From the NCBI RefSeq assembly GCF_000383475.1, contig NZ_KB911459.1:1006467-1070466 (forward strand): 64,000 nt of DNA, given 5' to 3'. Source of the stretch: Microbacterium sp. 11MF. Its GTDB lineage: Bacteria; Actinomycetota; Actinomycetes; Actinomycetales; Microbacteriaceae. The notes below the pieces were generated by a model, which was given only the letters and a program-made list of their open reading frames with translations, searched no databases and was not told the DNA's origin. A program made the translations under genes and the position numbers. Below, piece by piece: positions 25,870 to 38,339 of this stretch (position 1 is its first letter; every line of letters starts with the position of its first letter).

Positions 25870-27075
25870 GTGGCCGAGCTTTCGGACGTCTATTTCGTCG
25901 ACGGAATGCGCACCCCGTTCGGGCGTGCCGGCGAGAAGGGCATGTATTGGAACACCCGCGCCGATGACCTCGCCGTCAAGGCGACGATCGGTCTGATGGA
26001 GCGGAACCCCGGCGTTCCCGCCGAGCGCGTCGACGATGTCGCGATCGCCGCCACCAGCCAGACCGGCGAGCAGGGGCTGACGCTCGGCCGATCGGTCGCG
26101 ATCCTCGCAGGCCTCCCCCAGACGGTCCCCGGCTTCGCCATCGACCGCATGTGCGCCGGCGCCATGACGAGCGTGACCACCATGGCGGCATCCATCGGTG
26201 TCGGGATGTACGACGTCGCCCTCGCCGGCGGCGTCGAGCACATGGGGCACTACCCGATCGGCGGCAACGCCGACCCGAACCCGCGCTTCGTCGCAGAGAA
26301 GATGGTCGACCCCGGCGCGCTGAACATGGGCGTCACGGCCGAGCGCATCTTCGACCGCTACCCGCAGCTCACCAAGGAGCGCTCCGACCGCTTCGGAATG
26401 CTCAGCCAGCACAAGGCGCAGGCCGCCTACGAAGCCGGCAAGTTCCAGCCCGATCTGGTCTCGGTCGCGGTGAAGGATGCCGCAGGCGCATGGGGACTCG
26501 CGACCGAAGACGAGGGGCGCCGTCCGCAGACGACGATGGCCGACCTCGCCGCGCTGAAGACGCCGTTCCGTCCGCACGGGCGGGTCACGGCCGGCACCTC
26601 GTCGCCGCTCACCGACGGTGCGACGATGTCGCTGCTCGCCGGCGGCGGTGCCGTCCAGGAGCTGGGGCTCGCCCCCAAGATGCGGCTCGTCTCGTTCGCG
26701 TTCGCAGGCGTGCAGCCCGAGATCATGGGCATCGGCCCCATCCCCTCCACGGAGAAGGCCCTGAAGAAGGCGGGCCTGACGATCGACGACATCGGCCTCT
26801 TCGAACTGAACGAGGCGTTCGCCGTCCAGGTCATCTCGCTCCTCGACCACTTCGGGATCGCCGACGACGACCCGCGGGTCAACCCGTGGGGCGGTGCCAT
26901 CGCGCTCGGGCACCCGCTCGCGGCATCCGGCGTCCGCCTCATGATCCAGCTGGCGGCCCACTTCGCCGAGCGCCCCGACGTGCGTTACGGCCTCACGGCC
27001 ATGTGCGTGGGACTCGGCCAGGGCGGCTCCGTCATCTGGGAGAACCCGCACTACAACGGCAAGAAGAAGAAGTGA
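25870..27075 (+). CDS. fadA: Thiolase (acetyl-CoA C-acyltransferase)
   Basis: A 401-residue thiolase, the last enzyme of fatty-acid beta-oxidation, releasing acetyl-CoA. The acylated cysteine is in FAIDRMCAGAMTS near residue 93; the base His is in GGAIALGHPLAASG near 346; the second Cys is in AMCVGLGQGG near 379. GTG start at 25870; the ATG two bases earlier is out of frame. It is followed 11 bp later by the multifunctional partner, forming a trifunctional complex gene pair. The C-terminus is lysine-rich (GKKKK). Confidence 0.95.
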   Translation: MAELSDVYFVDGMRTPFGRAGEKGMYWNTRADDLAVKATIGLMERNPGVPAERVDDVAIAATSQTGEQGLTLGRSVAILAGLPQTVPGFAIDRMCAGAMTSVTTMAASIGVGMYDVALAGGVEHMGHYPIGGNADPNPRFVAEKMVDPGALNMGVTAERIFDRYPQLTKERSDRFGMLSQHKAQAAYEAGKFQPDLVSVAVKDAAGAWGLATEDEGRRPQTTMADLAALKTPFRPHGRVTAGTSSPLTDGATMSLLAGGGAVQELGLAPKMRLVSFAFAGVQPEIMGIGPIPSTEKALKKAGLTIDDIGLFELNEAFAVQVISLLDHFGIADDDPRVNPWGGAIALGHPLAASGVRLMIQLAAHFAERPDVRYGLTAMCVGLGQGGSVIWENPHYNGKKKK

Positions 27076-27086
27076 GGCCGCCGACG

Positions 27087-29228
27087 ATGACCAACTACGA
27101 CCAGATCGACTTCTCGCCCCTGCTCGCCCTCTCCGACACCGAGGTCGTGACGAACTCGCCGGTGCGCGACGTGACCCTCGCCACCGGCAGGGTGCTCGCC
27201 CTGATCACGCTGGACAACGGCCGCGATCACACCCGTCCCAACACGCTGGGGCCCGCGACGTTGACCGCCCTGGGCGCCACCCTCGACACGCTCGCCGCTC
27301 GGGCGCGCGCCGGCGAGATCCAGGCCGTCGGCATCACGGGCAAGCAGTACATCCTCGCCGCCGGCGCCGACCTCAGCGAGGTCAGCAACGTCGGCTCCGT
27401 CGAGAACGCGCGACTGATCGCCCAGCTCGGTCACCACGTCCTCGGCAAGCTGTCGGATCTCGGCGTGCCGTCGTTCGCCTTCGTGAACGGGCTCGCCCTG
27501 GGCGGCGGGCTCGAGATCGCGCTGAACTCGACGTACCGGACGGTGGATGCCTCCGCCGCCGCGATCGCGCTGCCGGAGGTCTTCCTCGGAATCATCCCCG
27601 GCTGGGGCGGCGCGTACCTCCTGCCGAACCTGATCGGCATCGAGAACGCGCTCGAGGTCGTCGTCTCCAACCCGCTGAAGCAGAACCGCGTCCTGAAGCC
27701 GCAGCAGGCCTTCGACCTCGGGATCATGGACGCGATCTTCCCGGCGTCGAGCTACCTCGAGTCGTCACTGCGGTGGGCCGACGGCGTCCTCGGCGGCACG
27801 ATCAAGGTCGAGCGCAAGAACGCCCCCGGCAAGATCGAGCGGCTCACCAAGTGGCCCATCGCGATCAAGATGGCCCGCGGCATGCTCGAGTCGAAGATCG
27901 GCACGGTCCCGCGCTCCCCCTACGTCGCGCTCGACCTGCTCGACAAGGCCAAGAGCGGCACGAAGGCCGAAGGGTTCGCGCGTGAGGACGACGCGCTCGC
28001 CTCGCTCGTCACGGGCGACCAGTTCGCGGCATCCATGTACGCGTTCGATCTGGTGCAGAAGCGGGCGAAGCGTCCCGTCGGCGCGCCCGACAAGGCGCTC
28101 GCGAAGAAGGTCACGAAGGTCGGCGTCATCGGCGCGGGGCTCATGGCCAGCCAGTTCGCCCTTCTGTTCGTGCGCAAGCTCCAGGTGCCCGTGCTGATCA
28201 CGGACCTCGATCAGGCGCGCGTCGACAAGGGCGTCGCCTACATCCACGACGAGATCGGCAAGCTCGAGGCGAAGGGCCGGCTCGACGGCGACACCGCCAA
28301 CAAGCTGCGCGCCCTCGTGACCGGGACGACCGACAAGTCGGCCTATGCCGACTGCGACTTCGTCATCGAGGCGGTCTTCGAAGAGGTCGGCGTCAAGCAG
28401 TCGGTGTTCGCCGAGATCGAGGCCGTCGTCGCGGAGGATGCGATCCTCGCGACCAACACGTCGTCGCTCTCGGTCGAGGAGATCGGCGCCAAGCTCGCTC
28501 ACCCCGAGCGCCTGGTCGGCTTCCACTTCTTCAACCCGGTCGCGGTCATGCCGCTCATCGAGGTCGTGAAGACTCCGCTGACGTCGGATGCCGCCCTCTC
28601 GACGGCGTTCGTCGTCGCCCGGGGGCTGGGCAAGAACGCGGTCCTCACCGCCGACGCGCCCGGATTCGTCGTGAACCGTCTGCTCGCCAAGGTCATGGGC
28701 GAGGCCGCGCGCGCCGTCTACGAGGGCACGCCCGTCGCGGACGTCGAGAAGGCGTTCGCGCCGCTCGGCCTGCCGATGGGACCGTTCCAGCTCATCGACC
28801 TCGTCGGCTGGAAGGTCGCCGCCCACGTGCAGGACACGATGGTCCGCGCTTTTCCCGACCGGTTCTATGCGAACGAGAACTTCCACGAGCTCGCCGCGTT
28901 GGACGAGGTCGTCGAGAAGGACAAGGGCGGCCGCGTGACCGGATTCACGAAGGCCGCCGAGAAGGTCGCGAAGAAGGCGACGGGATCGACACCGGCATCC
29001 GCCGAAGAGATCCTCCGCCGTGTGCAGGACGGCCTTGCGCAGGAGATCAGACTCATGTTGGACGAGGGCGTCGTGCCCGAGGTCGAGGACATCGACCTGT
29101 GCCTGATCCTCGGAGCAGGATGGCCCTTCATCGACGGCGGTGCGACGCCGTACCTCGACCGTGAGGGCGCGAGCGACCGGGTGTTCGGCGACACGTTCCA
29201 CCACCCGCCGATCCGCGGCATCGCCTGA
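27087..29228 (+). CDS. fadB: Fatty-acid oxidation multifunctional protein (enoyl-CoA hydratase / 3-hydroxyacyl-CoA dehydrogenase)
   Basis: A 713-residue two-part enzyme. Residues about 1-320 are a crotonase domain (VNGLALGGGLEIALNS near 130; LPEVFLGIIPGWGGAYLLP near 160, where the Glu is the hydratase acid). Residues about 335-710 are the NAD dehydrogenase: KVGVIGAGLMASQFALLF near 345, LATNTSSLSVEEIG near 455, and FHFFNPVAVMPLIEVVKTP near 479 with the catalytic His. The glycine loop reads GLMASQ rather than the common GLMGSG. The start ATG at 27087 lies 11 bp after fadA. It acts with the thiolase in the cytoplasm. Confidence 0.95.
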   Translation: MTNYDQIDFSPLLALSDTEVVTNSPVRDVTLATGRVLALITLDNGRDHTRPNTLGPATLTALGATLDTLAARARAGEIQAVGITGKQYILAAGADLSEVSNVGSVENARLIAQLGHHVLGKLSDLGVPSFAFVNGLALGGGLEIALNSTYRTVDASAAAIALPEVFLGIIPGWGGAYLLPNLIGIENALEVVVSNPLKQNRVLKPQQAFDLGIMDAIFPASSYLESSLRWADGVLGGTIKVERKNAPGKIERLTKWPIAIKMARGMLESKIGTVPRSPYVALDLLDKAKSGTKAEGFAREDDALASLVTGDQFAASMYAFDLVQKRAKRPVGAPDKALAKKVTKVGVIGAGLMASQFALLFVRKLQVPVLITDLDQARVDKGVAYIHDEIGKLEAKGRLDGDTANKLRALVTGTTDKSAYADCDFVIEAVFEEVGVKQSVFAEIEAVVAEDAILATNTSSLSVEEIGAKLAHPERLVGFHFFNPVAVMPLIEVVKTPLTSDAALSTAFVVARGLGKNAVLTADAPGFVVNRLLAKVMGEAARAVYEGTPVADVEKAFAPLGLPMGPFQLIDLVGWKVAAHVQDTMVRAFPDRFYANENFHELAALDEVVEKDKGGRVTGFTKAAEKVAKKATGSTPASAEEILRRVQDGLAQEIRLMLDEGVVPEVEDIDLCLILGAGWPFIDGGATPYLDREGASDRVFGDTFHHPPIRGIA

Positions 29229-29241
29229 CGGACCCAGGAAC

Positions 29242-29277
29242 GCGTACGGCCCCCGGGGTGTCCCGGGGGCCGTACGC
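29242..29277. terminator. Strong bidirectional terminator hairpin
   Basis: GCGTACGGCCCCCGGGG (29242-29258) pairs perfectly with its complement up to 29277 around a very short loop. It sits between the convergent fadB and pepN genes; no T run on either side. Confidence 0.7.
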
Positions 29278-29282
29278 GTCCG

Positions 29283-31805
29283 TCAGTGCCGAGTGAGCTG
29301 CGCCTGGGCCGCACGGACCCGGAGATCGCGCGCGAGGTGATCACGCTGCTCGATCACGATGCGCCTGAGCGAACCGGGTGCATCGGTGTTCGCCTCAAGC
29401 CAGGCGTCGACCGACGCGGTGTCTTCCGTGGCGGGGAACAACCCCCGCACGAGGCGCGCGGCGATCTCGATGCTGCGCGAGCGCCACGCCGGCAGGATCC
29501 GCTCGAAGTACGGGGCGTCGAACTCCGCGACGAGGTCACGACTCTCCCCCGCCCGCGCGCCACGGATGGTGGCATCGAGGTGGTCGTTGGTCAGCGTCTC
29601 GTCCTCCCAGGCCGCCCGCCACGCGTCGCGACGGACGGATGCCTCCGGCCGCGCCGCGAGCGCCGCCAGACGCGCCGTGCGGCCCGAGGCGGTCGCATCC
29701 CGCTCCGCTTCGGCGTCGATGCGCGCGGCGTCCGCGTGGCCGGACGCCGCGAGACCGAAGAGCCATCCCCACCGGAGGTCGGGGTCGAGCGGGAGACCCG
29801 CCGGTGCCGGTGCCTCTCCTGCCAGGATCGCCGACATCTCGGCCGCGCGGTCCCCGGACAGTTCGGCGGCCACACCCACTGCTCGTGCCCAGATGAGCTG
29901 CGCGTCGGACCCGGCGTCCGCCGCCGCCATGGCGCGCCATGCTCCCTCCAACCACGCGGCCGATGCCCGCTCGACGTCCGACACGTAATGACGGATCGCG
30001 AAGGCGGCGTGGGCGAGGACGTCGCTCAGGAGCGCCGGGTGCGATTCGCGGGGAGCGTGATCCGCCGCGATCGCCAGATAGACGGATGCCGCGAGTTCCC
30101 GGTCACGCACCGCGTTCCACAGCGCCGCCCAGACGACGCCGCGCGCGACCGCGTCGGGCATCGATGACAGGCCTGCCGTGACGGCTGCGAGCGACCGGTC
30201 GTCGAGCCGCACCTTCGCATAGGAGCGGTCGTCGACGTTGGCGATCACGAGGGCGGTGTCAGGGAGGACGGGCGCGTCGACGAGGGTGCGCTCACCGAAC
30301 AGGTCGACGGTGACATCGCCGCGCGCGACGAGACGTCCCGCCTCGTCGTCCCACAGACCGACGCGGACCGCGTGCGGTCGTGCGACGTCCTGCACGACGG
30401 CCAGAGGGCCGCGATCGACGGTGAGGGTCGGCAGGCCGGTCGTCTCGAGCCACGCCGTGCTCCACGATCGCAGGTCGCGCCCCGACGCCTCCTCCAGCGC
30501 GACGAGGAGATCCTCGAGCGTCGTGTTGCCGTAGGCGTGGGCGGCGAAGTACCGCTGCGCGCCGCGGAAGAAGGCCTCCTCGCCGACGAACCCGACGAGC
30601 TGCTTCAGAACCGACGCACCCTTTGCGTAGGTGATGCCGTCGAAGTTCAGCTTGGCCGCCTCGAGATCGGGGATGTCGGCGACGATCGGATGCGTCGTGG
30701 GGAGCTGGTCCTGGACGTACGCCCACCCCTTCCGCCGGCTCGCGAAGGTGACCCAGGCATCCGGGTGCAGTCCTGTCGCGACGTTCGCGTGCGTCCCCAT
30801 GAAGTCGGCGAACGACTCCTTGAGCCACAGATCGTCCCACCACCGCATCGTGACGAGGTCGCCGAACCACATGTGCGCCATCTCGTGGAGGATCGTGTTG
30901 GAGCGCGCTTCGCGTTGCGCGGCCGTCGCCGCGCCGCGGAAGACGTACGCCTCGGTGAAGGTGACGAGACCCGGGTTCTCCATCGCCCCCAGGTTGTACT
31001 CGGGGACGAAGATCTGGTCGTACTTACCCCACGGGTAGTCCTGGTCGAAGGCCGCTGTGAAGAAGTCGAGTCCTCGGCGGGTGATGTCGAGGATCTCGTC
31101 CGCGTCGAGGTGGTCCGCGAGCGAGGCGCGGCAGAGGACGCCGAGGTCCACGCTCTGCCGCTCCCCCGTCCAGGCCCCGTCGACGCGGTGGTACGGCCCG
31201 ACGGCGACCGCGGTGACGTAGCTCGACAGCAGGGGCGTCTCGGCGAAGGACACGCGGACCCCGCCGTCGACGTCGACGTCGAGGCGAGAGGTCTCGGCGC
31301 CGCCCGACAGGACGACGCCGTCACCCGACGCCGTGATGTGGAAGGTCCACCGCGCCTTCAGGTCGGGCTGCTCGAAGCAGGGGTAGACGCGGCGGCTGTC
31401 GGCAGGCTCGTACTGCGTGTACAGATACACGGCCCCGTCCACGGGATCCGTGAAGCGGTGAAGACCCTCACCCGACCGGCTGTACCGACCACGGGCGCGG
31501 ATGCGGACCGTGTTGTCCTCGGCGAGTCCCGAGAGGCGGATCCGGGCACCGTCCCACTCGACCGGTTGCGGCGCACCGTTGAGCTCCACCTCGTCGACGG
31601 CGACGCCGAGGAAGTCGACCCACGTCTCGGCGGCCGACGCGCGGAATCGCAGAGTGCTCTGCGTCGCGAAGTCATCGCGGGAGGCGTCGGACGCCGACCG
31701 GACGTCCAGGTCGACCTCGATCGTGTCGAGATCGATGACGGATGCCCGGGCCGCGGCATCCTCTCGACTCAGGTTCTCATCGCCGGAATGCTGCCGTGTC
31801 TGCAT
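29283..31805 (-). CDS. pepN: Aminopeptidase N (M1 family)
   Basis: An 840-residue zinc aminopeptidase. The exopeptidase motif GAMENPGLVTF is near residue 272; the zinc site is HEMAHMWFGDLVTMRWWDD near 307 with the third ligand in LKESFAD near 329. The C-terminal half is the helical ERAP1-like domain. No signal peptide, so it acts in the cytoplasm on peptides from protein turnover. The ATG at 31805 has only a CAGCAT box six bases upstream. Full family length. Confidence 0.96.
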   Translation of the reverse strand: MQTRQHSGDENLSREDAAARASVIDLDTIEVDLDVRSASDASRDDFATQSTLRFRASAAETWVDFLGVAVDEVELNGAPQPVEWDGARIRLSGLAEDNTVRIRARGRYSRSGEGLHRFTDPVDGAVYLYTQYEPADSRRVYPCFEQPDLKARWTFHITASGDGVVLSGGAETSRLDVDVDGGVRVSFAETPLLSSYVTAVAVGPYHRVDGAWTGERQSVDLGVLCRASLADHLDADEILDITRRGLDFFTAAFDQDYPWGKYDQIFVPEYNLGAMENPGLVTFTEAYVFRGAATAAQREARSNTILHEMAHMWFGDLVTMRWWDDLWLKESFADFMGTHANVATGLHPDAWVTFASRRKGWAYVQDQLPTTHPIVADIPDLEAAKLNFDGITYAKGASVLKQLVGFVGEEAFFRGAQRYFAAHAYGNTTLEDLLVALEEASGRDLRSWSTAWLETTGLPTLTVDRGPLAVVQDVARPHAVRVGLWDDEAGRLVARGDVTVDLFGERTLVDAPVLPDTALVIANVDDRSYAKVRLDDRSLAAVTAGLSSMPDAVARGVVWAALWNAVRDRELAASVYLAIAADHAPRESHPALLSDVLAHAAFAIRHYVSDVERASAAWLEGAWRAMAAADAGSDAQLIWARAVGVAAELSGDRAAEMSAILAGEAPAPAGLPLDPDLRWGWLFGLAASGHADAARIDAEAERDATASGRTARLAALAARPEASVRRDAWRAAWEDETLTNDHLDATIRGARAGESRDLVAEFDAPYFERILPAWRSRSIEIAARLVRGLFPATEDTASVDAWLEANTDAPGSLRRIVIEQRDHLARDLRVRAAQAQLTRH

Positions 31806-31825
31806 CCCTCCATGCTGTCACGCGG

Positions 31826-33793
31826 TCAGTCGGAAGCCGCGTCGGTCGGGCCGCGGAGTTCGACCTCCTGCGAGCTCCACACGGCGTCGTCGCTCGACTG
31901 GCGGGCGACGGGTACGCGCGTGCCGAGCACCTGCGACACGACGTCCTGCGCGATCTTCGAGGCCGTCAGGCCTGCATCGGCGAGGATCTGCTCGCGGGTC
32001 GCGTGGTCGATGAACTCGTCCGGAAGGCCGAGCTCGTCGACGGCCGTCGAGACGCCCGCCTCGCGCAGCACTTGACGCACGCGCGTCCCGACACCGCCGA
32101 CGCGGATGCCGTCCTCGATCGTGATCACCAGGCGATGGGATGCCGCGAGCTCGACGACGGCAGGGCGGATGGGAACAGCCCAGCGAGGGTCGATGACCGT
32201 CGAACCGATGCCCTGGGCGCGGAGCCGGTCGGCGACCTCGACGGCCATATGCGCCATCGGGCCGATGCCGACGATGAGGACGTCCTCGGCGCCGCTGCGG
32301 TACAGCACGTCCGTGCCGTCCGCCAGACGCTCGATCGCGTCGAGGGCATCCGGCACGGACCCCTTCGGAAAACGCACCACGGTGGGCGCGTCCTCGACGG
32401 TGATCGCCTCGTCGAAGAGTTCGACCAGCCGCTCCGCGTCGCGGGGCGCGGCGATCCGGATGCCGGGCACGAGCTGCAGCATGGCGAGGTCCCAGATGCC
32501 GTGGTGGCTCGGACCGTCGGGCCCGGTCACGCCCGACCGGTCGAGGACGAAGGTGACGCCCGCCTTGTGCAGCGCGACATCCATCATGACCTGGTCGAAC
32601 GCCCGGTTCATGAACGTGGCGTAGATCGCCACGACCGGGTGGACACCGCCGAACGCGAGCCCTGCGGCCGAGGCGACCGCGTGCTGCTCGGCGATGCCGA
32701 CGTCGTACACGCGCTTCGGGAACCTCTGTGCGAACTCCTGCAGGCCGGTCGGTCGCAGCATCGCGGCGGTCATCGCGATGATGTCGTCGCGCCGCTCCCC
32801 GGCCGCCACGAGCGCCTCGGAGAAGACGTCCGTCCAGGCGACCGCATCCGAGGACCCGATCGGCTCCCCCGTGACCGGATCGATCTTGCCGACCGCGTGG
32901 AACTGGTCGGCCTCGTCACGCCGCGCCGGCTCGAACCCGCGCCCCTTGTCGGTGATGGCGTGCACGATGACCGGCGCGCCGTACTGCTTCGCGAGACGGA
33001 GCGTCTCCTCCATGGCATCGAGGTCGTGCCCGTCGACGGGACCGAGGTACTTGATGTCGAGGTTGGAGTACAGCGCCACGTTGTTGGTGAAGCGCGACAG
33101 GAAGCCGTGCGTGCCGCCGCGGACGCCGCGGTAGACCGCGCGGCCGATGGGTCCCAGCAGCCGGGAGACGTGGGCGGAGCTCTGACGCAGGGTCTTGTAG
33201 CTGTCGGCCGTGCGAACGCGGTTGAGGTAGCGGGCCATGCCCCCGATGGTCGGCGCGTATGAGCGGCCGTTGTCGTTGACGACGATGACGAGGTTGCGAT
33301 CGTTGTCGTCGGAGATGTTGTTGAGCGCCTCCCACGTCATGCCGCCCGTGAGCGAGCCATCACCCACGACGGCGACGACGTGACGATCCTTGCGCCCGGT
33401 CACGGTCAGGGCACGCGAGACGCCGTCCGCCCAGCTCAACGAGCTCGACGCGTGCGAGGACTCGACGACATCGTGCGGGCTCTCGGAGCGCTGCGGGTAA
33501 CCGGCGAGACCGCCGCGCGAGCGCAGCTTCGAGAAGTCCTGACGACCGGTGAGCAGCTTGTGGACGTAGGACTGGTGTCCGGTGTCGAAGATGATCGGGT
33601 CGTTCGGGGAGTCGAAGACGCGGTGCAGTGCGATCGTCAACTCGACGACACCGAGGTTCGGGCCGAGGTGGCCACCGGTGCGCGAGACGTTCTCGACGAG
33701 GAAGGTCCGGATCTCATCGGCGAGGATGTGAAGCTCCTCGCTCGAGAACCGATCGAGGTCACGCGGACCGGAAATTCCCTCGAGAAGACTCAT
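31826..33793 (-). CDS. dxs: 1-deoxy-D-xylulose-5-phosphate synthase
   Basis: A 655-residue thiamine-diphosphate enzyme, the first step of the non-mevalonate isoprenoid pathway. HLGPNLGVVELTIALHRVFD near residue 42, the ThDP motif VVGDGSLTGGMTWEALNNI near 147 with the downstream Asn, and the transketolase segment YDVGIAEQHAVASAAGLAFG near 366 are present. The C-terminus carries the last domain from about 530. Leaderless TAGACT box before the ATG. Its location near RNase D and DUF3000 is typical for actinobacteria. Confidence 0.96.
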   Translation of the reverse strand: MSLLEGISGPRDLDRFSSEELHILADEIRTFLVENVSRTGGHLGPNLGVVELTIALHRVFDSPNDPIIFDTGHQSYVHKLLTGRQDFSKLRSRGGLAGYPQRSESPHDVVESSHASSSLSWADGVSRALTVTGRKDRHVVAVVGDGSLTGGMTWEALNNISDDNDRNLVIVVNDNGRSYAPTIGGMARYLNRVRTADSYKTLRQSSAHVSRLLGPIGRAVYRGVRGGTHGFLSRFTNNVALYSNLDIKYLGPVDGHDLDAMEETLRLAKQYGAPVIVHAITDKGRGFEPARRDEADQFHAVGKIDPVTGEPIGSSDAVAWTDVFSEALVAAGERRDDIIAMTAAMLRPTGLQEFAQRFPKRVYDVGIAEQHAVASAAGLAFGGVHPVVAIYATFMNRAFDQVMMDVALHKAGVTFVLDRSGVTGPDGPSHHGIWDLAMLQLVPGIRIAAPRDAERLVELFDEAITVEDAPTVVRFPKGSVPDALDAIERLADGTDVLYRSGAEDVLIVGIGPMAHMAVEVADRLRAQGIGSTVIDPRWAVPIRPAVVELAASHRLVITIEDGIRVGGVGTRVRQVLREAGVSTAVDELGLPDEFIDHATREQILADAGLTASKIAQDVVSQVLGTRVPVARQSSDDAVWSSQEVELRGPTDAASD

Positions 33794-33805
33794 GACAGGA
33801 GTCTA
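33794..33805 (-). promoter_or_regulatory. Leaderless -10 element for dxs
   Basis: TAGACT (33800-33805, minus strand), six bases, ATG; no ribosome site. Confidence 0.55.
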
Positions 33806-33819
33806 CGTGCCCGCATGCG

Positions 33820-33855
33820 AGAGGACCCCGACTCCACGCGGAGCCGGGGTCCTCT
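33820..33855 (-). terminator. Terminator of aconitase gene
   Basis: AGAGGACCCCG-A-CTCC pairs with GGAG-C-CGGGGTCCTCT around ACGC: a 15-pair stem with one mismatch, starting 12 bp after the aconitase stop. Confidence 0.75.
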
Positions 33856-33866
33856 TGACACGCGGG

Positions 33867-36731
<2,865 letters not shown>

Positions 36732-36837
36732 GTGTGCTCTCCTTCGTCGGCGGGCGCGGCGTGAGCCGGCCCTCCCATCTTCGCCCGGCCTGGTCCCGGT
36801 GACTAGTGAGGTCCGCCTTACCCAGGCGGGCGAAATT

Positions 36838-36855
36838 TATCTTGATATCAAGATA
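36838..36855. promoter_or_regulatory. 18-bp perfect palindrome upstream of aconitase (operator)
   Basis: TATCTTGATATCAAGATA is perfectly symmetric and AT-rich in a GC-rich setting, about 106 bp before the aconitase start and just past the 3' end of the LON-domain gene. The form is like MarR-family operators. It probably controls acnA; the regulator is not in the window. Confidence 0.6.
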
Positions 36856-36880
36856 CTCTACGCGGGCGGATGCCGCTGCC

Positions 36881-37525
36881 TCAGGCGCCGCTCTCCTCGT
36901 CTGGATCGACCTCGTCCGCAGCGCGCGCGACGAGCACCGGCTCCTCGTCGAGACACAGCCGGACCAGCAACGTGAGGAGATCGCGCAGGCTCGTGGCGCC
37001 GAGCAGACGGAACTGGTCGTACTCGCCGAGGGGTGCGATCGCGGCGAGCTGCCAGCTCGACTCGACGGGGTCGTCCGACACCTCCGTATCGGGATCCCAC
37101 CGCGCTTCCCCGAGCACCGAAGCGAGCGTGGCGACACGGCGGACCACCCGCTCCGCGTCGCGCCGCAGCGGTGCCAGCTCCTCGTCCCAGGCCAGCGGCT
37201 GCAGGGGCGTCACGTCGGCGATCGGATGCGGGTCGTCGAGACCCCAGCGGTCGACCGTGATGCGATCTCCGCCGACGGCGATCACGAAGAGGTCGGCGCT
37301 TCCCGCTTCGACCTGGACGATCCTGGCCATCGTGCCGAGGGAGGAGCGTTCCTCTCCCCCGCCGGCTTCTCGTCCGCGCTCGATCAGGACGACGCCGAAC
37401 TCCGGGTCCTCGTGCTCGAGCAGTCTCCCGAGCATCGTCAGGTAGCGCGGTTCGAAGATCCGAAGGACGAGCGGCGCGTGCGGGAACAGCACACTTCCGA
37501 GCGGGAACATCGGGACGGCGTCCAT
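36881..37525 (-). CDS. LON substrate-binding domain protein
   Basis: A 214-residue stand-alone LON N-terminal (substrate-binding) domain, without the ATPase and protease parts of Lon. MFPLGSVLFPHAPLVLRIFEPRY near residue 6 is the domain signature, followed by VVLIERGREAGGG near 46 and GTMARIVQVE near 63. The start is the ATG at 37525; the longer frame overlaps the DUF3159 gene. It lies 28 bp downstream of DUF3159 and may be in that operon. Function unknown; a peptide- or protein-binding role is likely. Confidence 0.88.
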   Translation of the reverse strand: MDAVPMFPLGSVLFPHAPLVLRIFEPRYLTMLGRLLEHEDPEFGVVLIERGREAGGGEERSSLGTMARIVQVEAGSADLFVIAVGGDRITVDRWGLDDPHPIADVTPLQPLAWDEELAPLRRDAERVVRRVATLASVLGEARWDPDTEVSDDPVESSWQLAAIAPLGEYDQFRLLGATSLRDLLTLLVRLCLDEEPVLVARAADEVDPDEESGA

Positions 37526-37553
37526 ACGGCCAGTCAACCAGCCGTCGGACCGG

Positions 37554-38339
37554 TCAGGGGCGTTCTGCTGCGGCTTCCTCGGTCGACGCGGCGCGCGGCG
37601 GATAGAGCGCACGGACGGCGAGCCAGGTCACGGCGACCATCGGCGCGAACAGCGGCAGGCCCATGATGAGCTTCAGAGTGCCGAGTGCCGCCGTCTGATC
37701 CGTGAGGTACAGCGGCAGCTGCACCGCGAGGCGCGCGAAGAACAGCGCGGCCCACGCGATCGTCAGCCAGAAGAACACCCGGCGCTTGCGGCGGTCTGCC
37801 CGCCACGCCGTGCCCTCGTTCATGAGGAACCCGACAGCGACGCCGATGAGCGACCACCCGATCAGCGCCGAGACGAGGAGCCCTGTCCCGTACGCCGCGT
37901 TCGTGATCAGCCCGGGGACGAAATTGTCGACGCCCCGACCCGTGAACAGCGCGAGCGCTGCGGCGGCGCCCGTCGCGATCAGGCCGCCGAAGGCCGCCGC
38001 AACGGGAGACCGCTGAACCAGGCGAATGATCGTGAAGACGGCCGCCAACCCCACCGATGCCACGAGCGAGAGCACGAGGTCCTGACCGGTGACCGTGTAG
38101 AGGACGACGAACACGAGCCCCGGGAGGACGGACTCGCCGATCCCCCGCCATCCGCCCATCGCCCGCCAGACGACGTGTCCGGTCGTGGCGTCGTCGGTCG
38201 GATCGAGTCCCGCACGTTTCGCGGCGCCTCCGAGGGCCTGACCGATGAGGTCGGATGCCGTCGGTTCACCCGCTGACGGCGGGACGAGATCCGGTCGATC
38301 GGCCGACGGCTCGCCGGGTCGGTCCTGCGCCATGCTCAC
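37554..38339 (-). CDS. DUF3159-family membrane protein
   Basis: A 261-residue actinobacterial membrane protein of the DUF3159 family. After a polar N-terminus (1-55) come about six hydrophobic helices. GGWRGIGESVLPGLVFVVLY near residue 62 and FVPGLITNAAYGTGLLVSAL near 141 match the family. It begins with GTG at 38339, overlapping the DUF3710 stop by four bases (GTGA); an ATG two codons later is an alternative. Function unknown. Confidence 0.9.
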   Translation of the reverse strand: MSMAQDRPGEPSADRPDLVPPSAGEPTASDLIGQALGGAAKRAGLDPTDDATTGHVVWRAMGGWRGIGESVLPGLVFVVLYTVTGQDLVLSLVASVGLAAVFTIIRLVQRSPVAAAFGGLIATGAAAALALFTGRGVDNFVPGLITNAAYGTGLLVSALIGWSLIGVAVGFLMNEGTAWRADRRKRRVFFWLTIAWAALFFARLAVQLPLYLTDQTAALGTLKLIMGLPLFAPMVAVTWLAVRALYPPRAASTEEAAAERP

